Positions 16,579 through 26,394 of a stretch of 64,000 nt of DNA are shown in pieces; the first letter of the stretch is position 1; each line of letters opens with the position of its first letter. Origin of the DNA: a virus; IMG/VR virus record IMGVR_UViG_3300032523_001141, positions 55,991 through 119,990 of that record; one strand, given 5' to 3'. A program made the translations under genes and the position numbers. Below the pieces are notes generated by a model that saw nothing but the letters and a program-made list of their open reading frames with translations, ran no database searches and was not told the origin of the DNA.

Positions 16579-18054
16579 TTACATCACATAATTCTGCATA
16601 ACACAATGCTGTGCTGTCAACCCATCAGCATCATATTTTTTCATGATTTCCGAGAACGCAGCAATTTTATACAGAGCGTAATGACGCGCAAGGGCTTTCA
16701 CTGCCGCACTGCTTGTTTCTGCTTTCTTAGTCATCGATTGAAAATTTGTTTCGTTAATAGCCGCCGGCGTTGCATTACGAATCACAGCCAGATAAGCGCG
16801 CTTTTCAACGGCTTTCGGCAACATGCTTCGCGTAGCTGCAACCCGTTCTGCCCAACTGTGAAGTCGGGCATTTGCTGCATATGCTGGATTATAAGCATTT
16901 TGCTCCAAACTTGAAACAATATCTTGCTCAGCAGCCAACTTTGAAAATATGCCGGGCAGGGCGTCGGTCACGGACGTAACCAATTCTTGTCCAGCGGCCT
17001 TAACAGTGAGGTTTAAAAAGTCCTTAACAGGCAGGATAACGCCCGCATCAGCAAGCGCGCGAAAAGCTTCAGCCAGTTTTACGTTGGCTAGTTCCGCGAT
17101 ATTAATTGTTTCCTGTACAGCCGGCGATTCGGCCAATACTGTCTTAGCCCAATTGCGGCCAAAGTCAGGGGCAGACTCGGCAGAGGCTAGCTTTTCTAGG
17201 GCAATAAGTTGCCCACGGGTATGCGCTGAAACGCCGTCTAAGTCTAAAAACATAGGGGCGGTAACGCCAAGCTGCTCTGCCAACTCAGCGCCGGAAATTA
17301 CGCCGGCGGACGCTGCTTTGAGGCGCCCCGAAATATAGGCAATACGATCGGCTGGGCGGTAAACATGAGAAATGTCAAAGAATCGAGGTTGGGTATTATC
17401 GGCGAATAAAATACTGCCGTCATACGCGCACTTGCCCATGTTGTGTTTTAAACCGCCGGCCTTGCAGTGCCCGCCGTTTTCAATTGAGTCGCAGTACTCC
17501 GCGCGGGTGCGGGCTTTGTTGCCACAATGGCTGCAAACGTCAAACGGAATGGTGCACGCCATAGACACGCCGATATCGTCGCCGTTGGCCAGCTTCTCGA
17601 GTTCTTTATCGGCTAATAACCCGCCGTTGTGGTCAGCCGCTTCTTTTGTCGCGTTGAGCACGCAGACAAGTTCAATGCGCCTCATGGGATCGTGGTACGC
17701 CGAGGCCTTTACGATTCCGTAGCTTTTAGCCGGATTTTTGTTGATATGGTCGCGGTAAAATCTTGCATGCTTAACAAACGTATCGTGATATTTTTCGCAG
17801 CATGCGCGTTTGAAACCGTCACCGTTACGATTGGGGCCGTAATCTTCAGTGGCGCCAATTGCAATTAAGTGCACAGGAACTTCATCTTTTGCGAATTTAA
17901 TGTGCTGCATTTTGTGCACAAATTCTGCGCCAGCCCGCTTTACAAGGTCAAGCTTATCGGCGCCAATAATCCCGCGGCTAGAAATTTTGATAAGCGACGC
18001 AACCGGTTCGCTGAAGTCTTGCGAATTTGGCTGGATAACCTTGATCATGCTCAT
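16579..18054 (-). CDS. Prohead maturation protease with zinc-binding insert
   Basis: 491 residues from the ATG at 18054; earlier frame extension lies inside the upstream gene. An N-terminal protease-like domain shows GPNRNGDGF, then FYRDHINKNP with a candidate catalytic His at about 103, and a Ser in DIGVSMAC at about 164. This is the His/Ser layout of herpesvirus-type prohead proteases. A CSHC pair (174-177) with a later Cys marks a probable zinc knuckle straight after the Ser motif. The C-terminal 250 residues are helical and may be a scaffold-like extension. It would cleave scaffold and capsid precursors. Its neighbours are scaffold and capsid genes. Confidence 0.7.
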   Translation of the reverse strand: MSMIKVIQPNSQDFSEPVASLIKISSRGIIGADKLDLVKRAGAEFVHKMQHIKFAKDEVPVHLIAIGATEDYGPNRNGDGFKRACCEKYHDTFVKHARFYRDHINKNPAKSYGIVKASAYHDPMRRIELVCVLNATKEAADHNGGLLADKELEKLANGDDIGVSMACTIPFDVCSHCGNKARTRAEYCDSIENGGHCKAGGLKHNMGKCAYDGSILFADNTQPRFFDISHVYRPADRIAYISGRLKAASAGVISGAELAEQLGVTAPMFLDLDGVSAHTRGQLIALEKLASAESAPDFGRNWAKTVLAESPAVQETINIAELANVKLAEAFRALADAGVILPVKDFLNLTVKAAGQELVTSVTDALPGIFSKLAAEQDIVSSLEQNAYNPAYAANARLHSWAERVAATRSMLPKAVEKRAYLAVIRNATPAAINETNFQSMTKKAETSSAAVKALARHYALYKIAAFSEIMKKYDADGLTAQHCVMQNYVM

Positions 18055-18055
18055 G

Positions 18056-19228
18056 TTATTTTTCCTGCTTTGTTGTTGCGGGAACATTGTTAAACGCGCG
18101 GTCTGTCGCGTTGCCGAGAATCCGCCCAAGAAGATTAGTGATCGCGCTCGCGCCGACGGCGCCCAAGCCGCCGCCACCGACACGCGCAATGCGCCGCCCG
18201 GTAGTGCCCTTTAAATGCGGCTTAACATCTGTTAGTGTTCGCCCGCTGGGTACGCCTTTGTTGTTTCTAATCATCTCATCAAGAATCGCTGCGCGGCGGG
18301 CTTGCTCAGCCGGTGTTCCGCCCGGACTTTGCGTCCGCACAATAGCTTCAGCATCTTGCAATTTTCCAGCTAAGCCTGCGCGCGCGGCTTGAAATTGTTT
18401 AAGTTGTGTATTGTACGCTGCTGCGTCGCCCCGCCACGCTTTGACCTCGTTATTGTATGCCGCTACGGCGTTGTTGTAATCAGTCATTGCCGTTACACTG
18501 CTCGGGTGGCCGTAGATGAAGCCGGGGAGCGTTTCGGGGCTGCGCGGCATAACCGGTGCCGGTCTAAGTCTAGGCGGTACTGCCGGCAGAGCGTCTAAAC
18601 TAGCCGCGATGGGCTGGTTGCGCTGGTTATGCGCCTCAAAAATTTTCTTTAAAACCCCGTATTCGTTTTTTGCTGCCGGACCTGTTTTACCTTTCGTGGC
18701 CTTACCGGCCGCGTCAGCGAGGCGAGCAAGAGAGCCGTGATCCGGCTTAGTGCCGGTTACTCTGTCGTAAAGCCAGCCGCCGGATCGGGCGCCGCCAACA
18801 CCGCCGGCTACGCCGCCCGCGAGCACGGCCGCACCGCCAAGCGGAGTCGAGTTCGGCCCGCCATAAACGCTCCCCGGCGGTTCTTTTTTACCGGCCGTGT
18901 CGGCTGCCGGGGCCGCAGCAGGGTCGGCCTTTGCCGAAAGCATTTCTTTGACTACCGGCGTCAATGCCGCGCCAGCAAATCCACCTAGTCCGCCCGTCAG
19001 CGCGCCGTATAGCGCATTACGCTGTTTCTGCTTTTCTTTGCCCGATGTCCCGAAATAACCGCTAGCGCCGCCGATTCCCGCGCCAATAAGTGGCATGTAC
19101 ATTAACGAACTAATAGCTGATTTAATTAGTCCACTTTCAGCGGCTTCTTTTTGCAAGCCGGCGCTATTGCCGGTAGTCGCATAAACACCGAGAAGGCTAG
19201 CAAATTTTTCAGTTGTCTGCTCGTTCAT
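18056..19228 (-). CDS. Glycine-zipper virion protein, 390 aa
   Basis: Starts at the ATG at 19228 with GAGGAC upstream and ends two bases before the protease start. Hydrophobic, glycine-rich segments (MPLIGAGIGGASGYFG, GALTGGLGGFAGAALTP, AAVLAGGVAGGVGGARSGG, GGGGLGAVGASAITNLLG) have GxxxG spacing suitable for packed membrane helices. They alternate with Pro-rich and coiled-coil-like parts (NNAVAAYNNEVKAW). At least seven other proteins in the window share this architecture. A virion protein that inserts into the host envelope is a reasonable guess, but no family is recognised. Confidence 0.5.
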   Translation of the reverse strand: MNEQTTEKFASLLGVYATTGNSAGLQKEAAESGLIKSAISSLMYMPLIGAGIGGASGYFGTSGKEKQKQRNALYGALTGGLGGFAGAALTPVVKEMLSAKADPAAAPAADTAGKKEPPGSVYGGPNSTPLGGAAVLAGGVAGGVGGARSGGWLYDRVTGTKPDHGSLARLADAAGKATKGKTGPAAKNEYGVLKKIFEAHNQRNQPIAASLDALPAVPPRLRPAPVMPRSPETLPGFIYGHPSSVTAMTDYNNAVAAYNNEVKAWRGDAAAYNTQLKQFQAARAGLAGKLQDAEAIVRTQSPGGTPAEQARRAAILDEMIRNNKGVPSGRTLTDVKPHLKGTTGRRIARVGGGGLGAVGASAITNLLGRILGNATDRAFNNVPATTKQEK

Positions 19229-19235
19229 AACGTCC

Positions 19236-20570
19236 TCAAACTAAACCGCGTTGTTTATCTTGTACGTCAATGAGGTTACGCGTCCGCTCGGCCTTAATTT
19301 TTTCAAGCTCTAACAGTTGCTTTATGTCAAAATCAGCAAGCTGCCCGGCCTCGAGTCGTTTTCGCAAAAGAGCCTGCACGGTTGCGGACGAATCCATGAA
19401 ACTAGGAGCGACCTCAGCCAATTCATTAAACGCATTTGCAACCTCCCTAGGGTCGTGGCCTGAAATAACAGGATCGTTAGTTACCAAATCAGCCAGCACG
19501 CCCTGCGCCCGAATATTGCGCAGCTTCCGGTCATGGTCTGGATCTGTGATGTCTTTAAATGCCTCATTGCGCATTTCATCTGGTGATTTAATGTAGCTGT
19601 TAGCGCCCTGCCACATCGTCTCACCCAGTGCACGCGTTGCCGAAACCGGGCCGGTCGGGTATCCCGACAACGCGTCAGCTTTTTTTAGTTCGACTGGTTC
19701 CTCGGCGGGGTTTCGCAGAATCGAACCTGTTGTAACAACTATTTCCGCTTTCTTCTCTTTAGGCGGCGGGCTGGCAGCGTTAAATTTGCCCTGATACTCC
19801 TTGTATGCAGCCAGTTTTTCAAGAACTGTCTGCACAGTGGTGTACGGGCCGTTGTCGCCGAAGTGGTGTTTGCCGGTGGCGGCTTGTTTATTCAGCCATG
19901 GGTAAACTTCCGCAAGCTTTTTGAGCACTGATACGCCTTCGTCGCCAAGTCGCAGCTCAGTCTCCCGAACAGCGTCGCCAAAACTCATATTGCCCGGCGA
20001 CCGAAAATACGTCGTAAGCTCGTCCATCGCGACCGCGGCTTTGCTGTACGCCACGGTAGCAACACGGCGAATTTCTTCTGTCGCACGCTTTTCTGCTACC
20101 TTGCGGCTTTGCTCGCGCATGACCGCAGCGTGCTCGTCTCTCGGTGGCGGCGTAAACGTCTTTTCCGGAAGCGGCAGAAGCGCAGCAGCCGCTTTTTCCA
20201 TAGTCGCTTTTCGGCGGGCTAAAAACCCGGACGGCGACACCGCGTACTCAGTTGAGATAGCCGTGTCCCGAATAATCTCGCCCGAGGTTTTTACGGCTTT
20301 CGGATAAAGCGCGTCAATAATTGTGTCTACATCGGCAAGCTTGAAGTCAGCTGATTTTTCACTAACTGTTTCACCGAGCTCGCGTTGTTTAGTGGTGCGG
20401 CCTGTGTTGTAGGCATGCACCATAAGGTTTACGTAATTAGCGGGAAAATTCTCCGCTGCCGCGACTTTTATAATCGCGTCGTTAGGTTCCGCGCCGTCAT
20501 TCACGAGCGCGGCGGCCTTTTCAATAGCCGAGAGCAGTTTTGTCTCGGCGTCTTTGCTTAAAGGACGCAT
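19236..20570 (-). CDS. Helical virion-associated protein, 444 aa
   Basis: Mostly alpha-helical and rich in Lys, Glu and Ala, with no membrane segment or catalytic motif. It starts at the ATG at 20570, with GGGAG overlapping the upstream stop. A region with TTYFRSPGNMSFGDAVRETE and a C-terminal Lys/Glu helix (KQLLELEKIKAERTRNLIDVQ) suggest coiled coils. It sits between the HTH-like protein and the glycine-zipper protein in the head-gene cluster. An internal virion or portal-associated role is possible; I cannot assign a function. Confidence 0.5.
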   Translation of the reverse strand: MRPLSKDAETKLLSAIEKAAALVNDGAEPNDAIIKVAAAENFPANYVNLMVHAYNTGRTTKQRELGETVSEKSADFKLADVDTIIDALYPKAVKTSGEIIRDTAISTEYAVSPSGFLARRKATMEKAAAALLPLPEKTFTPPPRDEHAAVMREQSRKVAEKRATEEIRRVATVAYSKAAVAMDELTTYFRSPGNMSFGDAVRETELRLGDEGVSVLKKLAEVYPWLNKQAATGKHHFGDNGPYTTVQTVLEKLAAYKEYQGKFNAASPPPKEKKAEIVVTTGSILRNPAEEPVELKKADALSGYPTGPVSATRALGETMWQGANSYIKSPDEMRNEAFKDITDPDHDRKLRNIRAQGVLADLVTNDPVISGHDPREVANAFNELAEVAPSFMDSSATVQALLRKRLEAGQLADFDIKQLLELEKIKAERTRNLIDVQDKQRGLV

Positions 20571-20573
20571 TCG

Positions 20574-21503
20574 TTATTCTCCCGGGAACTTTAAGTTCTC
20601 AAGCATCTTTTGATTTTCGAGCTTGCCGCCAGCCGCCACAATCATTAATTCGTCACTGCGCAATTCTGCGGCGTTATTATCAAATGGTACCATTTTATCC
20701 CCCTCGGAATCCAGCTTTGTCCCAATTTTGAACGGCAGATGACTAAGCATAGCGCCAATATTTTGAACAATACTAATTTGAGACTTTTCGGTGTTTTCCG
20801 TGGTCCGCTCAATTTCAACGTACTTAACGTACGACTCGAGGAGCGGAAGCTGGGTGTGTGTGTTAATTGGAACCGTAAGCGCGGCAACGGCGGCTTTATG
20901 TCGCATAGAATTAATGGCCGAGGTCTGGAAAAACTCAGAAACCTCGTTGGCATTTTGCGGCTTATGGATATTTGTGAACTTACCGATAAGCGCGTCGAGA
21001 ACGTAAACACCGCCTTGGTAGCCAAACATTTTCCACAGCAGGTCGTATTGGCGCTCGGTCAGCCCGCGGGAAACGGCGTCTGCCATTACAACGTTTACGA
21101 TATAATTGCCATTATGCAGCTTTCCGCGCACATCAAAAAACACGGCAGCGTATGCGGCAATTACGTCCGGCTCGCAACCCACTTTTTCGGCAATTTCCTC
21201 GTCAGACGCGCCGGCCAGAATGTAAGCCTCGATAGCCCAACGTGTCGGGGCCTTTTCTTCTGCCCAAACTGAATGCGCCCAGAATAACCCACGGTCTAAA
21301 CGCACTAAGGCGTATACAGCGTGTGGTTTATTTGCAGCCATAGCGTGACGACGCTTTAGCCGCACAATGCGCCGAATCCACTCAAAACCATCGGAGCCGT
21401 CAACGGCTTTGGACGGCTTTGGGCCACCAGCGTCAATTTGCACAGCCCGCAGCCAACGCCAGTTCGGCGCGCGTAGGGGATTGTCGCGTAAGGCGGTCAG
21501 CAT
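20574..21503 (-). CDS. Helix-turn-helix-like protein of the structural cluster
   Basis: 309 residues from the ATG at 21503; a TTG 30 bases earlier is possible. Residues roughly 80-120 (AYILAGASDEEIAEKVGCEP, then VIAAYAAVFFDVRGKL) form a helix-turn-helix pattern like those of small terminase subunits or sigma-like DNA-binding modules. The remainder is helical, with another helix-rich segment LTERQYDLLWKMFGYQGG. The protein might be a DNA-packaging or DNA-binding factor. No terminase large subunit is visible nearby, so the packaging link is only a guess. Confidence 0.45.
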   Translation of the reverse strand: MLTALRDNPLRAPNWRWLRAVQIDAGGPKPSKAVDGSDGFEWIRRIVRLKRRHAMAANKPHAVYALVRLDRGLFWAHSVWAEEKAPTRWAIEAYILAGASDEEIAEKVGCEPDVIAAYAAVFFDVRGKLHNGNYIVNVVMADAVSRGLTERQYDLLWKMFGYQGGVYVLDALIGKFTNIHKPQNANEVSEFFQTSAINSMRHKAAVAALTVPINTHTQLPLLESYVKYVEIERTTENTEKSQISIVQNIGAMLSHLPFKIGTKLDSEGDKMVPFDNNAAELRSDELMIVAAGGKLENQKMLENLKFPGE

Positions 21504-21544
21504 GTAAAACTTTCTTAGCCGTATTGGTCGCAATTACCAGGCTA

Positions 21545-22597
21545 TCACGGCGAGTTTTGGTCAACAAACCCGAAACAGACTGTGCAGTAATATTCGCTGA
21601 CGGTGTAGTTAAACTTCACGCTAGTCATTGTGCCGTCGATTCGAATAATGTTGAACCCTTCTGCGCCAGTAAATTGTGTGTACTGAGTAGCGCCTACGGG
21701 ATTTTGATATGTCGTTTCGCCGCCTGACTCCCAGATTGGCGTAAACGGTTTTGGCGCGCCATTCTCGTCGAGTACCTGTACTGGGACCCCCGTGCCGGGA
21801 TTACCGACACTAGCAAAAGCAACTAGGGCGTCTGTGACGGGCGAACTAAACGTCGCAGTAAATACCCCGGTCTGCGTGTTTCCAATTTGCTTGCCGCTGC
21901 TTGGTACGCCGTAGTCTGCCGGGAAAGTGCCGGGGTTGTACATGCCGCTGTGCTCGAACATCCCGCCACCACTTTGGGTAATTGCGACTGTGATGGCGTT
22001 CTGCCCGATTCCAGACGCCGTGGTGGAATCTATGCTCAGCATTCTCATCCACTTGAAACCAGAGTCGCCAGTACACGAAGAGTCATCGCAAGTCGCTAAC
22101 GGGTTGTAATTGTCGGCGGCTGGGTTCGTGCAGCCATAGACGCATGGAATACATGAGCCGTCGTCACACGTTGCGCTTGGGTTGTAGTTTGTGGCTGTGT
22201 TATCCGTGCAGCCATTAACACACGGAGGGCAAACCTGCTCAGCCGTAAATGGCGCCGGCCAATTTACCAACCACGGCCGGGTCGCATAACTATACGCTCT
22301 GGCGAGTTCTGCGCCTTCGTTCGTGTAAAGCCACACGCCTGTTATGTAGCGAACCGTTTCATCTCCGTAAACATATGTCTCACGGCCATACGGCGCGTAG
22401 TTAATAGGAGAGAGAGTGCGCTCACCAGCAACCCAGCCGGTCATTTTGACGGGGGCAGTTGCCTCCGAGCAACACGAATCGCCGCGACAAAACACCAACT
22501 TATCGCCTATAAACACGCGTGCAACATCGTCATCGCCTATTTTAATAGACGTGATGTTGGTGCTGCCTATGTATGTATCGCTGTCTACTATTGGCAT
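21545..22597 (-). CDS. Fibre/adhesin protein with two NYNP-type cysteine repeats
   Basis: 350 residues. Two tandem repeats at about 127-175 follow the pattern GCT-x-A-x-NYNP-x-ATCDD-x-SC (first GCTDNTATNYNPSATCDDG, second GCTNPAADNYNP). This is a disulfide-type module seen in many secreted proteins of environmental bacteria and phages. The rest is beta-rich. An early Cys pair (DSCCSE) and a second half rich in Gly, Thr and aromatics suggest a receptor-binding fibre. The gene is adjacent to another fibre-like gene with a 5-base gap. Binding target unknown. Confidence 0.6.
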   Translation of the reverse strand: MPIVDSDTYIGSTNITSIKIGDDDVARVFIGDKLVFCRGDSCCSEATAPVKMTGWVAGERTLSPINYAPYGRETYVYGDETVRYITGVWLYTNEGAELARAYSYATRPWLVNWPAPFTAEQVCPPCVNGCTDNTATNYNPSATCDDGSCIPCVYGCTNPAADNYNPLATCDDSSCTGDSGFKWMRMLSIDSTTASGIGQNAITVAITQSGGGMFEHSGMYNPGTFPADYGVPSSGKQIGNTQTGVFTATFSSPVTDALVAFASVGNPGTGVPVQVLDENGAPKPFTPIWESGGETTYQNPVGATQYTQFTGAEGFNIIRIDGTMTSVKFNYTVSEYYCTVCFGFVDQNSP

Positions 22598-22602
22598 AGC
22601 GA

Positions 22603-23538
22603 TTACTCGGCAACAATGTAGTACACAGTTGCCGGATCTTTAGTCGCCAATGCGTTATAGCCGGCCTGGGTAATTTTGACGATGTTTGTAAGCACTGTCC
22701 CGCCTGTAAGCCCGGTAATGTCGCTCTCTACGTAGTTGTTTGCTCCGCCGCCGCCAATCTCTACCGCCGTGTTGTCTGCAAGTCCGGCGTACAGTTTATT
22801 CTCGTCTTCGTCGTACAGCATCTCACCCGGCTGCACGTTGATCGGCGTCAGATTTATTTCGCTGACAATCTCGCGGCGGCGGCGTGGAAAATGCAACGCG
22901 CGGAATACGCGCGTAAAAATTTCACCCGGCTCGGCGCTAATTTCGAGGTACGTGAAATAAGCCTTATCGCTAACATCGGTATCCACATCGGCGTGAAAAC
23001 CGATGCGGTACGCGCCAGCAGAAAGCCGCTCGTTTTCAAGCACAATTGTGTCGACAAGGTCGGAGGGGTCGGGGCTACTGCCTACAAACAATTCGTGCGT
23101 AATAGTTTCTGCAACTGGGTCATACGTCACGCGCGCTGTGTAAGTAATGTCAACTGTGAGTGTGTATTCTGAATACACGACGCTTTCTGCAACTTGCCCC
23201 ATCACGCGCGGATTGCCGCAATTGTACTGAACGGCAATACGTGACGTGTCATCGTCCCAACTCCAGTACGGCTCAGCGTCGGCTTTGAAAAAACAAATGC
23301 CGTGATCGGGGCAGGCCTCATCCTCGTCCCCGTCGCTAATGTTGCTGTGCACAAACGTGTAAACGACTACGACAGTTGTTTCGCCACCGATGTCATAGTT
23401 CGTGCGAATAGGGTACAGCGCATTTTCCGCGTCGCCAGAGAACCACATGCCGGTAGAGTCAAAACCAAACGCTAAGTTTGCGTCTGGGAACGTATCAAGC
23501 CACGCTGGCTGTGTCTGCAGATTGCTAGAAACACTCAT
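22603..23538 (-). CDS. Tail-fibre-like protein
   Basis: 311 residues, starting at the ATG at 23538 with GGAG upstream. The N-terminal 190 residues are beta-rich (NLAFGFDSTGMWFSG, TSRIAVQYN, YRIGFHADVDTDVSD, KAYFTYLEIS), resembling a concanavalin-like jelly roll. The middle has INVQPGEMLYDEDENKLYAGL, a motif common in phage fibre and minor tail proteins. The C-terminus AGYNALATKDPATVYYIVAE matches a short terminal motif shared by many phage fibre proteins. It likely binds a cell-surface glycan or forms part of the fibre shaft. Its neighbours are a cysteine-repeat fibre and a small beta protein. Confidence 0.6.
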   Translation of the reverse strand: MSVSSNLQTQPAWLDTFPDANLAFGFDSTGMWFSGDAENALYPIRTNYDIGGETTVVVVYTFVHSNISDGDEDEACPDHGICFFKADAEPYWSWDDDTSRIAVQYNCGNPRVMGQVAESVVYSEYTLTVDITYTARVTYDPVAETITHELFVGSSPDPSDLVDTIVLENERLSAGAYRIGFHADVDTDVSDKAYFTYLEISAEPGEIFTRVFRALHFPRRRREIVSEINLTPINVQPGEMLYDEDENKLYAGLADNTAVEIGGGGANNYVESDITGLTGGTVLTNIVKITQAGYNALATKDPATVYYIVAE

Positions 23539-23561
23539 GCTATTTCTCCAGTATGTGGTAT

Positions 23562-23981
23562 TTACCGAAGCATCGGCGTTTCGACGGTGACAGTCAGCAC
23601 AAAGTTCTTGCTGCCGCTACCGTTCGGTTTGATTCGCAGGTACAAAAAACGCTGCGGGAGCGTAGGTGTTCCGTCGCGGTTAAGGTAGGCAACATTAACA
23701 TCACTATTTTCAGCAATAGCCACGACGTCTTGATCAGAAACTACGTCGGCAAAATCCGAAAGACTTAAAACGTGAAAAGCCTCAGCGGGCAATGTACTGT
23801 TCGGCGCTGTCTCTTGGCTGCTGGAATACAGATCGGCTTCAAACTTGTTGTCAGCGCCGTTTAGTTGAACAAGCGCGTATCCGCGCAAAATTGCTCGGTG
23901 CGGCATCTTTACCGGCACAACTGTTTCAGTGCCGCTTGCTGCTGTAAATGTAGTAGTGCCCGCCCAAATAGTGCCAGCCAT
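23562..23981 (-). CDS. Small beta-rich virion protein, 139 aa
   Basis: Starts at the ATG at 23981 with AGGTG nine bases upstream. Nearly all strand-forming (TIWAGTTTFTAASGTETVVPV, AILRGYALVQLNG, RFLYLRIKPNGSGSKNFVLTVTVE), consistent with a single jelly-roll or beta-sandwich. It is located with two fibre-like genes, so a head fibre or fibre adaptor is plausible. No motif settles this. Confidence 0.5.
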   Translation of the reverse strand: MAGTIWAGTTTFTAASGTETVVPVKMPHRAILRGYALVQLNGADNKFEADLYSSSQETAPNSTLPAEAFHVLSLSDFADVVSDQDVVAIAENSDVNVAYLNRDGTPTLPQRFLYLRIKPNGSGSKNFVLTVTVETPMLR

Positions 23982-23991
23982 TTTTCACCTA

Positions 23992-26394
23992 TTAAGAGTT
24001 AGCTACAGCGCTCAGGTCGATATCCTGCGCGCTATTGTCCGGGTTCGGGTCGATTGTCTTCTGCTTCAGGAAGAGAATAACATCGCCGAGCATTTCAAAC
24101 GCGTTACGAAGCGAGTCTTCAAGTTCGGGCATGTCGCTCTTGCCATAGCGGTCAGCAAATCGATCTCCGTGCCAGTAGAACATAAACAAGATGCGGCCAA
24201 GCTTATCTAACCCCTTGGTTAAGTCGCCCATGTAGCGATCCACAAGCGAGTCGTCACGCACGGCACGTAACATGCTGCCGATCATAGCCGTATCAAATAC
24301 TTCTTTTTGACCAGACTGCGCCGCGTCAAGAACGCGTTGCAGTTCTTGATCAGTTCCGGAGCCCAGCACGCCCTTATCGTACATTGGGTTTGGATTGTAA
24401 ACGCTGCGGTCCGTATTAAGAGCAAGCATGTCGGGAACTGGTACGCCCTGATCAATACCGAGTTGCGTGGGCACATTTGTACCCATGACAAACTCGCCGC
24501 CCATTACCGGTGACGGCATAGTGGGCGCACTGGGCGCGCCGTTAATCATCATCGGGCCGCCATACGGGTCAGCAGCTAGCTTAAGCCGGCAGGAGAACTT
24601 ACGGGACGAAGCAGCTCGCGTCAAAATCTCGCGGGCGGCGTCTTCTCGCAGGTGGTGCTCAACAAGCAGATTAACTAGCGCTTGTTTTTCGGAAAGTTTC
24701 TTTTCGCCATTTATCTCGACTTCCGTGCCGTTATGTGTTACCTCCAACGAAGCCGTTTTGCTCATTAAGCAAAGCTGCGCGTCAATAAGATTTCCGGGCA
24801 TGAGAGCTGGCGGGTCGCTTTCGCCGCAACCGCAAGCGCCTTGGTCGTCGGCAGACTCGGCGTCGTCTTCACCCTTGCTGACTTTGAGCAACTTGTAGCC
24901 TTCGGGGACAAAGATGTCGCCCATGCTTGAACGCAGGCTGCCGCCCTTTTTGCCGTTAAGGTGGATGCGCACGCCGTCGCGCCATTTATCGTAATTTAGT
25001 GGGTCGGTGTAGCAGCACGGCGAAATGTGCCCCTTGGGCGGGAATTTCGAGTGATCTTCAAGATGCGCCTCGTAACTTGTCGTGCCGTACTCCGACTCGC
25101 CGTACTCGCGGATAACGCGGAACGGAACTGTCGCGTCGCCGCGCTTGCAGATCGCCATGTGGCGGCCAGACTTGGACACGCTATTGGCTTCTGGCAGTGC
25201 GTCAAACCACTTGTCAAACTCTTCGCCTTCAATTCGGGCTAGGGCGAACACTTGATCCGCGCGGGTATTAATCCAGTCCGGTTTGCCGTCTACGCGAACT
25301 ACGGTAATAAAGTCTGTGCGCTTGGACGCGCCCATCGGATAAGCGGCTACGTAGCAGCGTTCAATGTCACCCGGCTTAACGAGGATGTCGTACAGCCCGC
25401 TTTGAGTGGGGTTGAAAAGCTTCTTATCTACTTGGATATGATACGGAATTGCCACGTTATCGCGGTCGCGCTGATCGTCGATAAGAATACCGTCGTTTAG
25501 AAGTTTTTCTTGATCTTCTTCTGTGTGTCCGGGGGGCAGCATCGTTTGGATCGTTACGTCCATAGTTACGATCTTTAAGCCCTTGAGAGCCTTTGGCTTC
25601 TCAGGCGCCTCTGACACAATGCTGGCGATTTTTGGCGCGTTTTCACGAATCTTGGCCGCGTCAATGGCTTCTTTAATAATATTGAGCCCGTGAAACTGCT
25701 CAATAGCCGACGCTAGTTGCGGCGCGCGCTGACAAGCCTTAACGAGGAAGTCGAGCGTCTCAAGCCGGGCCGACTTCAAAAAAGTACCCAGGTCGAGGCT
25801 CACGCTGATTTCTTGAAATGCGGCGGTGGTGTTCAGCGTTGCAGCTTTTGCAAACGCCGGCATGGCTTCTGTGATCATTTCTTTAAGCGTCGGGTTTGCC
25901 GAGCCGAACTTAGACGGCGAGCGGCTAAGCTGCGTAAAGTCAGGCTGCCGTTGGCCAAGCCGAGAAAGGCTGCGGTCGACGCCGTGGCCGAGAATACCGG
26001 GTTTTCGGTTAATGAGATAATTAATCCAATTTTCTTTGAGCGGTACAAACATGTCCTGATTTTTCAGGTACAGCAGTTCGTGACCCTTTAAGTCGCCGTT
26101 TAAAAAGAACATAGGCGCGTACAGCCACATCGTCCCGAGCTTAAACGCAAAAACACCAACAGCCTTGGTATTTTCGTTATTGCGGTCGAGAAGCTGAAAG
26201 CCGACTTCGTGGTCAAGTAGGCCGGGAGCTTTGTCTTGCAGGTAAGCGTGAGCTAAGTTGCTAAATGCCTGCTCAAACGGGGTGTCGTCACCATTGCCGC
26301 CTAACGCCGCGTACTTAACATTCGAGCGGGAGTATTGCCCCAACTTCTCAAGTTGTTGCTTCCAAGCGGGTTTGTTACTTTTTTTGTTGTACAC
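23992..26394 (-). CDS. Large protein of unknown function next to RNA polymerase
   Basis: 800 residues from the GTG at 26394, favoured because GGAGGT lies just before it; the ATG at 26406 has no site. Features: an N-terminal region with KAVGVFAFKLGTMWLYAPM and FLNGDLKGHELLYLKNQ; a long mixed alpha/beta middle with several Cys (CCYTDP, GACGCGES) that may bind metal; and a Met/Pro/Gly-rich linker (TMPSPVMGGEFVMGTN) before a helical C-terminus. I recognise no enzyme family and it does not look like a portal. It follows the beta-prime C-terminal gene by about 80 bases, so it may be co-expressed with the polymerase. It could be a virion protein or a polymerase-associated factor. Confidence 0.5.
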   Translation of the reverse strand: MYNKKSNKPAWKQQLEKLGQYSRSNVKYAALGGNGDDTPFEQAFSNLAHAYLQDKAPGLLDHEVGFQLLDRNNENTKAVGVFAFKLGTMWLYAPMFFLNGDLKGHELLYLKNQDMFVPLKENWINYLINRKPGILGHGVDRSLSRLGQRQPDFTQLSRSPSKFGSANPTLKEMITEAMPAFAKAATLNTTAAFQEISVSLDLGTFLKSARLETLDFLVKACQRAPQLASAIEQFHGLNIIKEAIDAAKIRENAPKIASIVSEAPEKPKALKGLKIVTMDVTIQTMLPPGHTEEDQEKLLNDGILIDDQRDRDNVAIPYHIQVDKKLFNPTQSGLYDILVKPGDIERCYVAAYPMGASKRTDFITVVRVDGKPDWINTRADQVFALARIEGEEFDKWFDALPEANSVSKSGRHMAICKRGDATVPFRVIREYGESEYGTTSYEAHLEDHSKFPPKGHISPCCYTDPLNYDKWRDGVRIHLNGKKGGSLRSSMGDIFVPEGYKLLKVSKGEDDAESADDQGACGCGESDPPALMPGNLIDAQLCLMSKTASLEVTHNGTEVEINGEKKLSEKQALVNLLVEHHLREDAAREILTRAASSRKFSCRLKLAADPYGGPMMINGAPSAPTMPSPVMGGEFVMGTNVPTQLGIDQGVPVPDMLALNTDRSVYNPNPMYDKGVLGSGTDQELQRVLDAAQSGQKEVFDTAMIGSMLRAVRDDSLVDRYMGDLTKGLDKLGRILFMFYWHGDRFADRYGKSDMPELEDSLRNAFEMLGDVILFLKQKTIDPNPDNSAQDIDLSAVANS

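Noticed and set aside
20574-21503. Confident terminase small subunit
   Set aside because: Only a helix-turn-helix-like segment supports it and no terminase large subunit lies nearby.
23992-26394. Portal protein
   Set aside because: Size could fit but no portal-like helical stem/clip pattern or motif was recognised; left as unknown.
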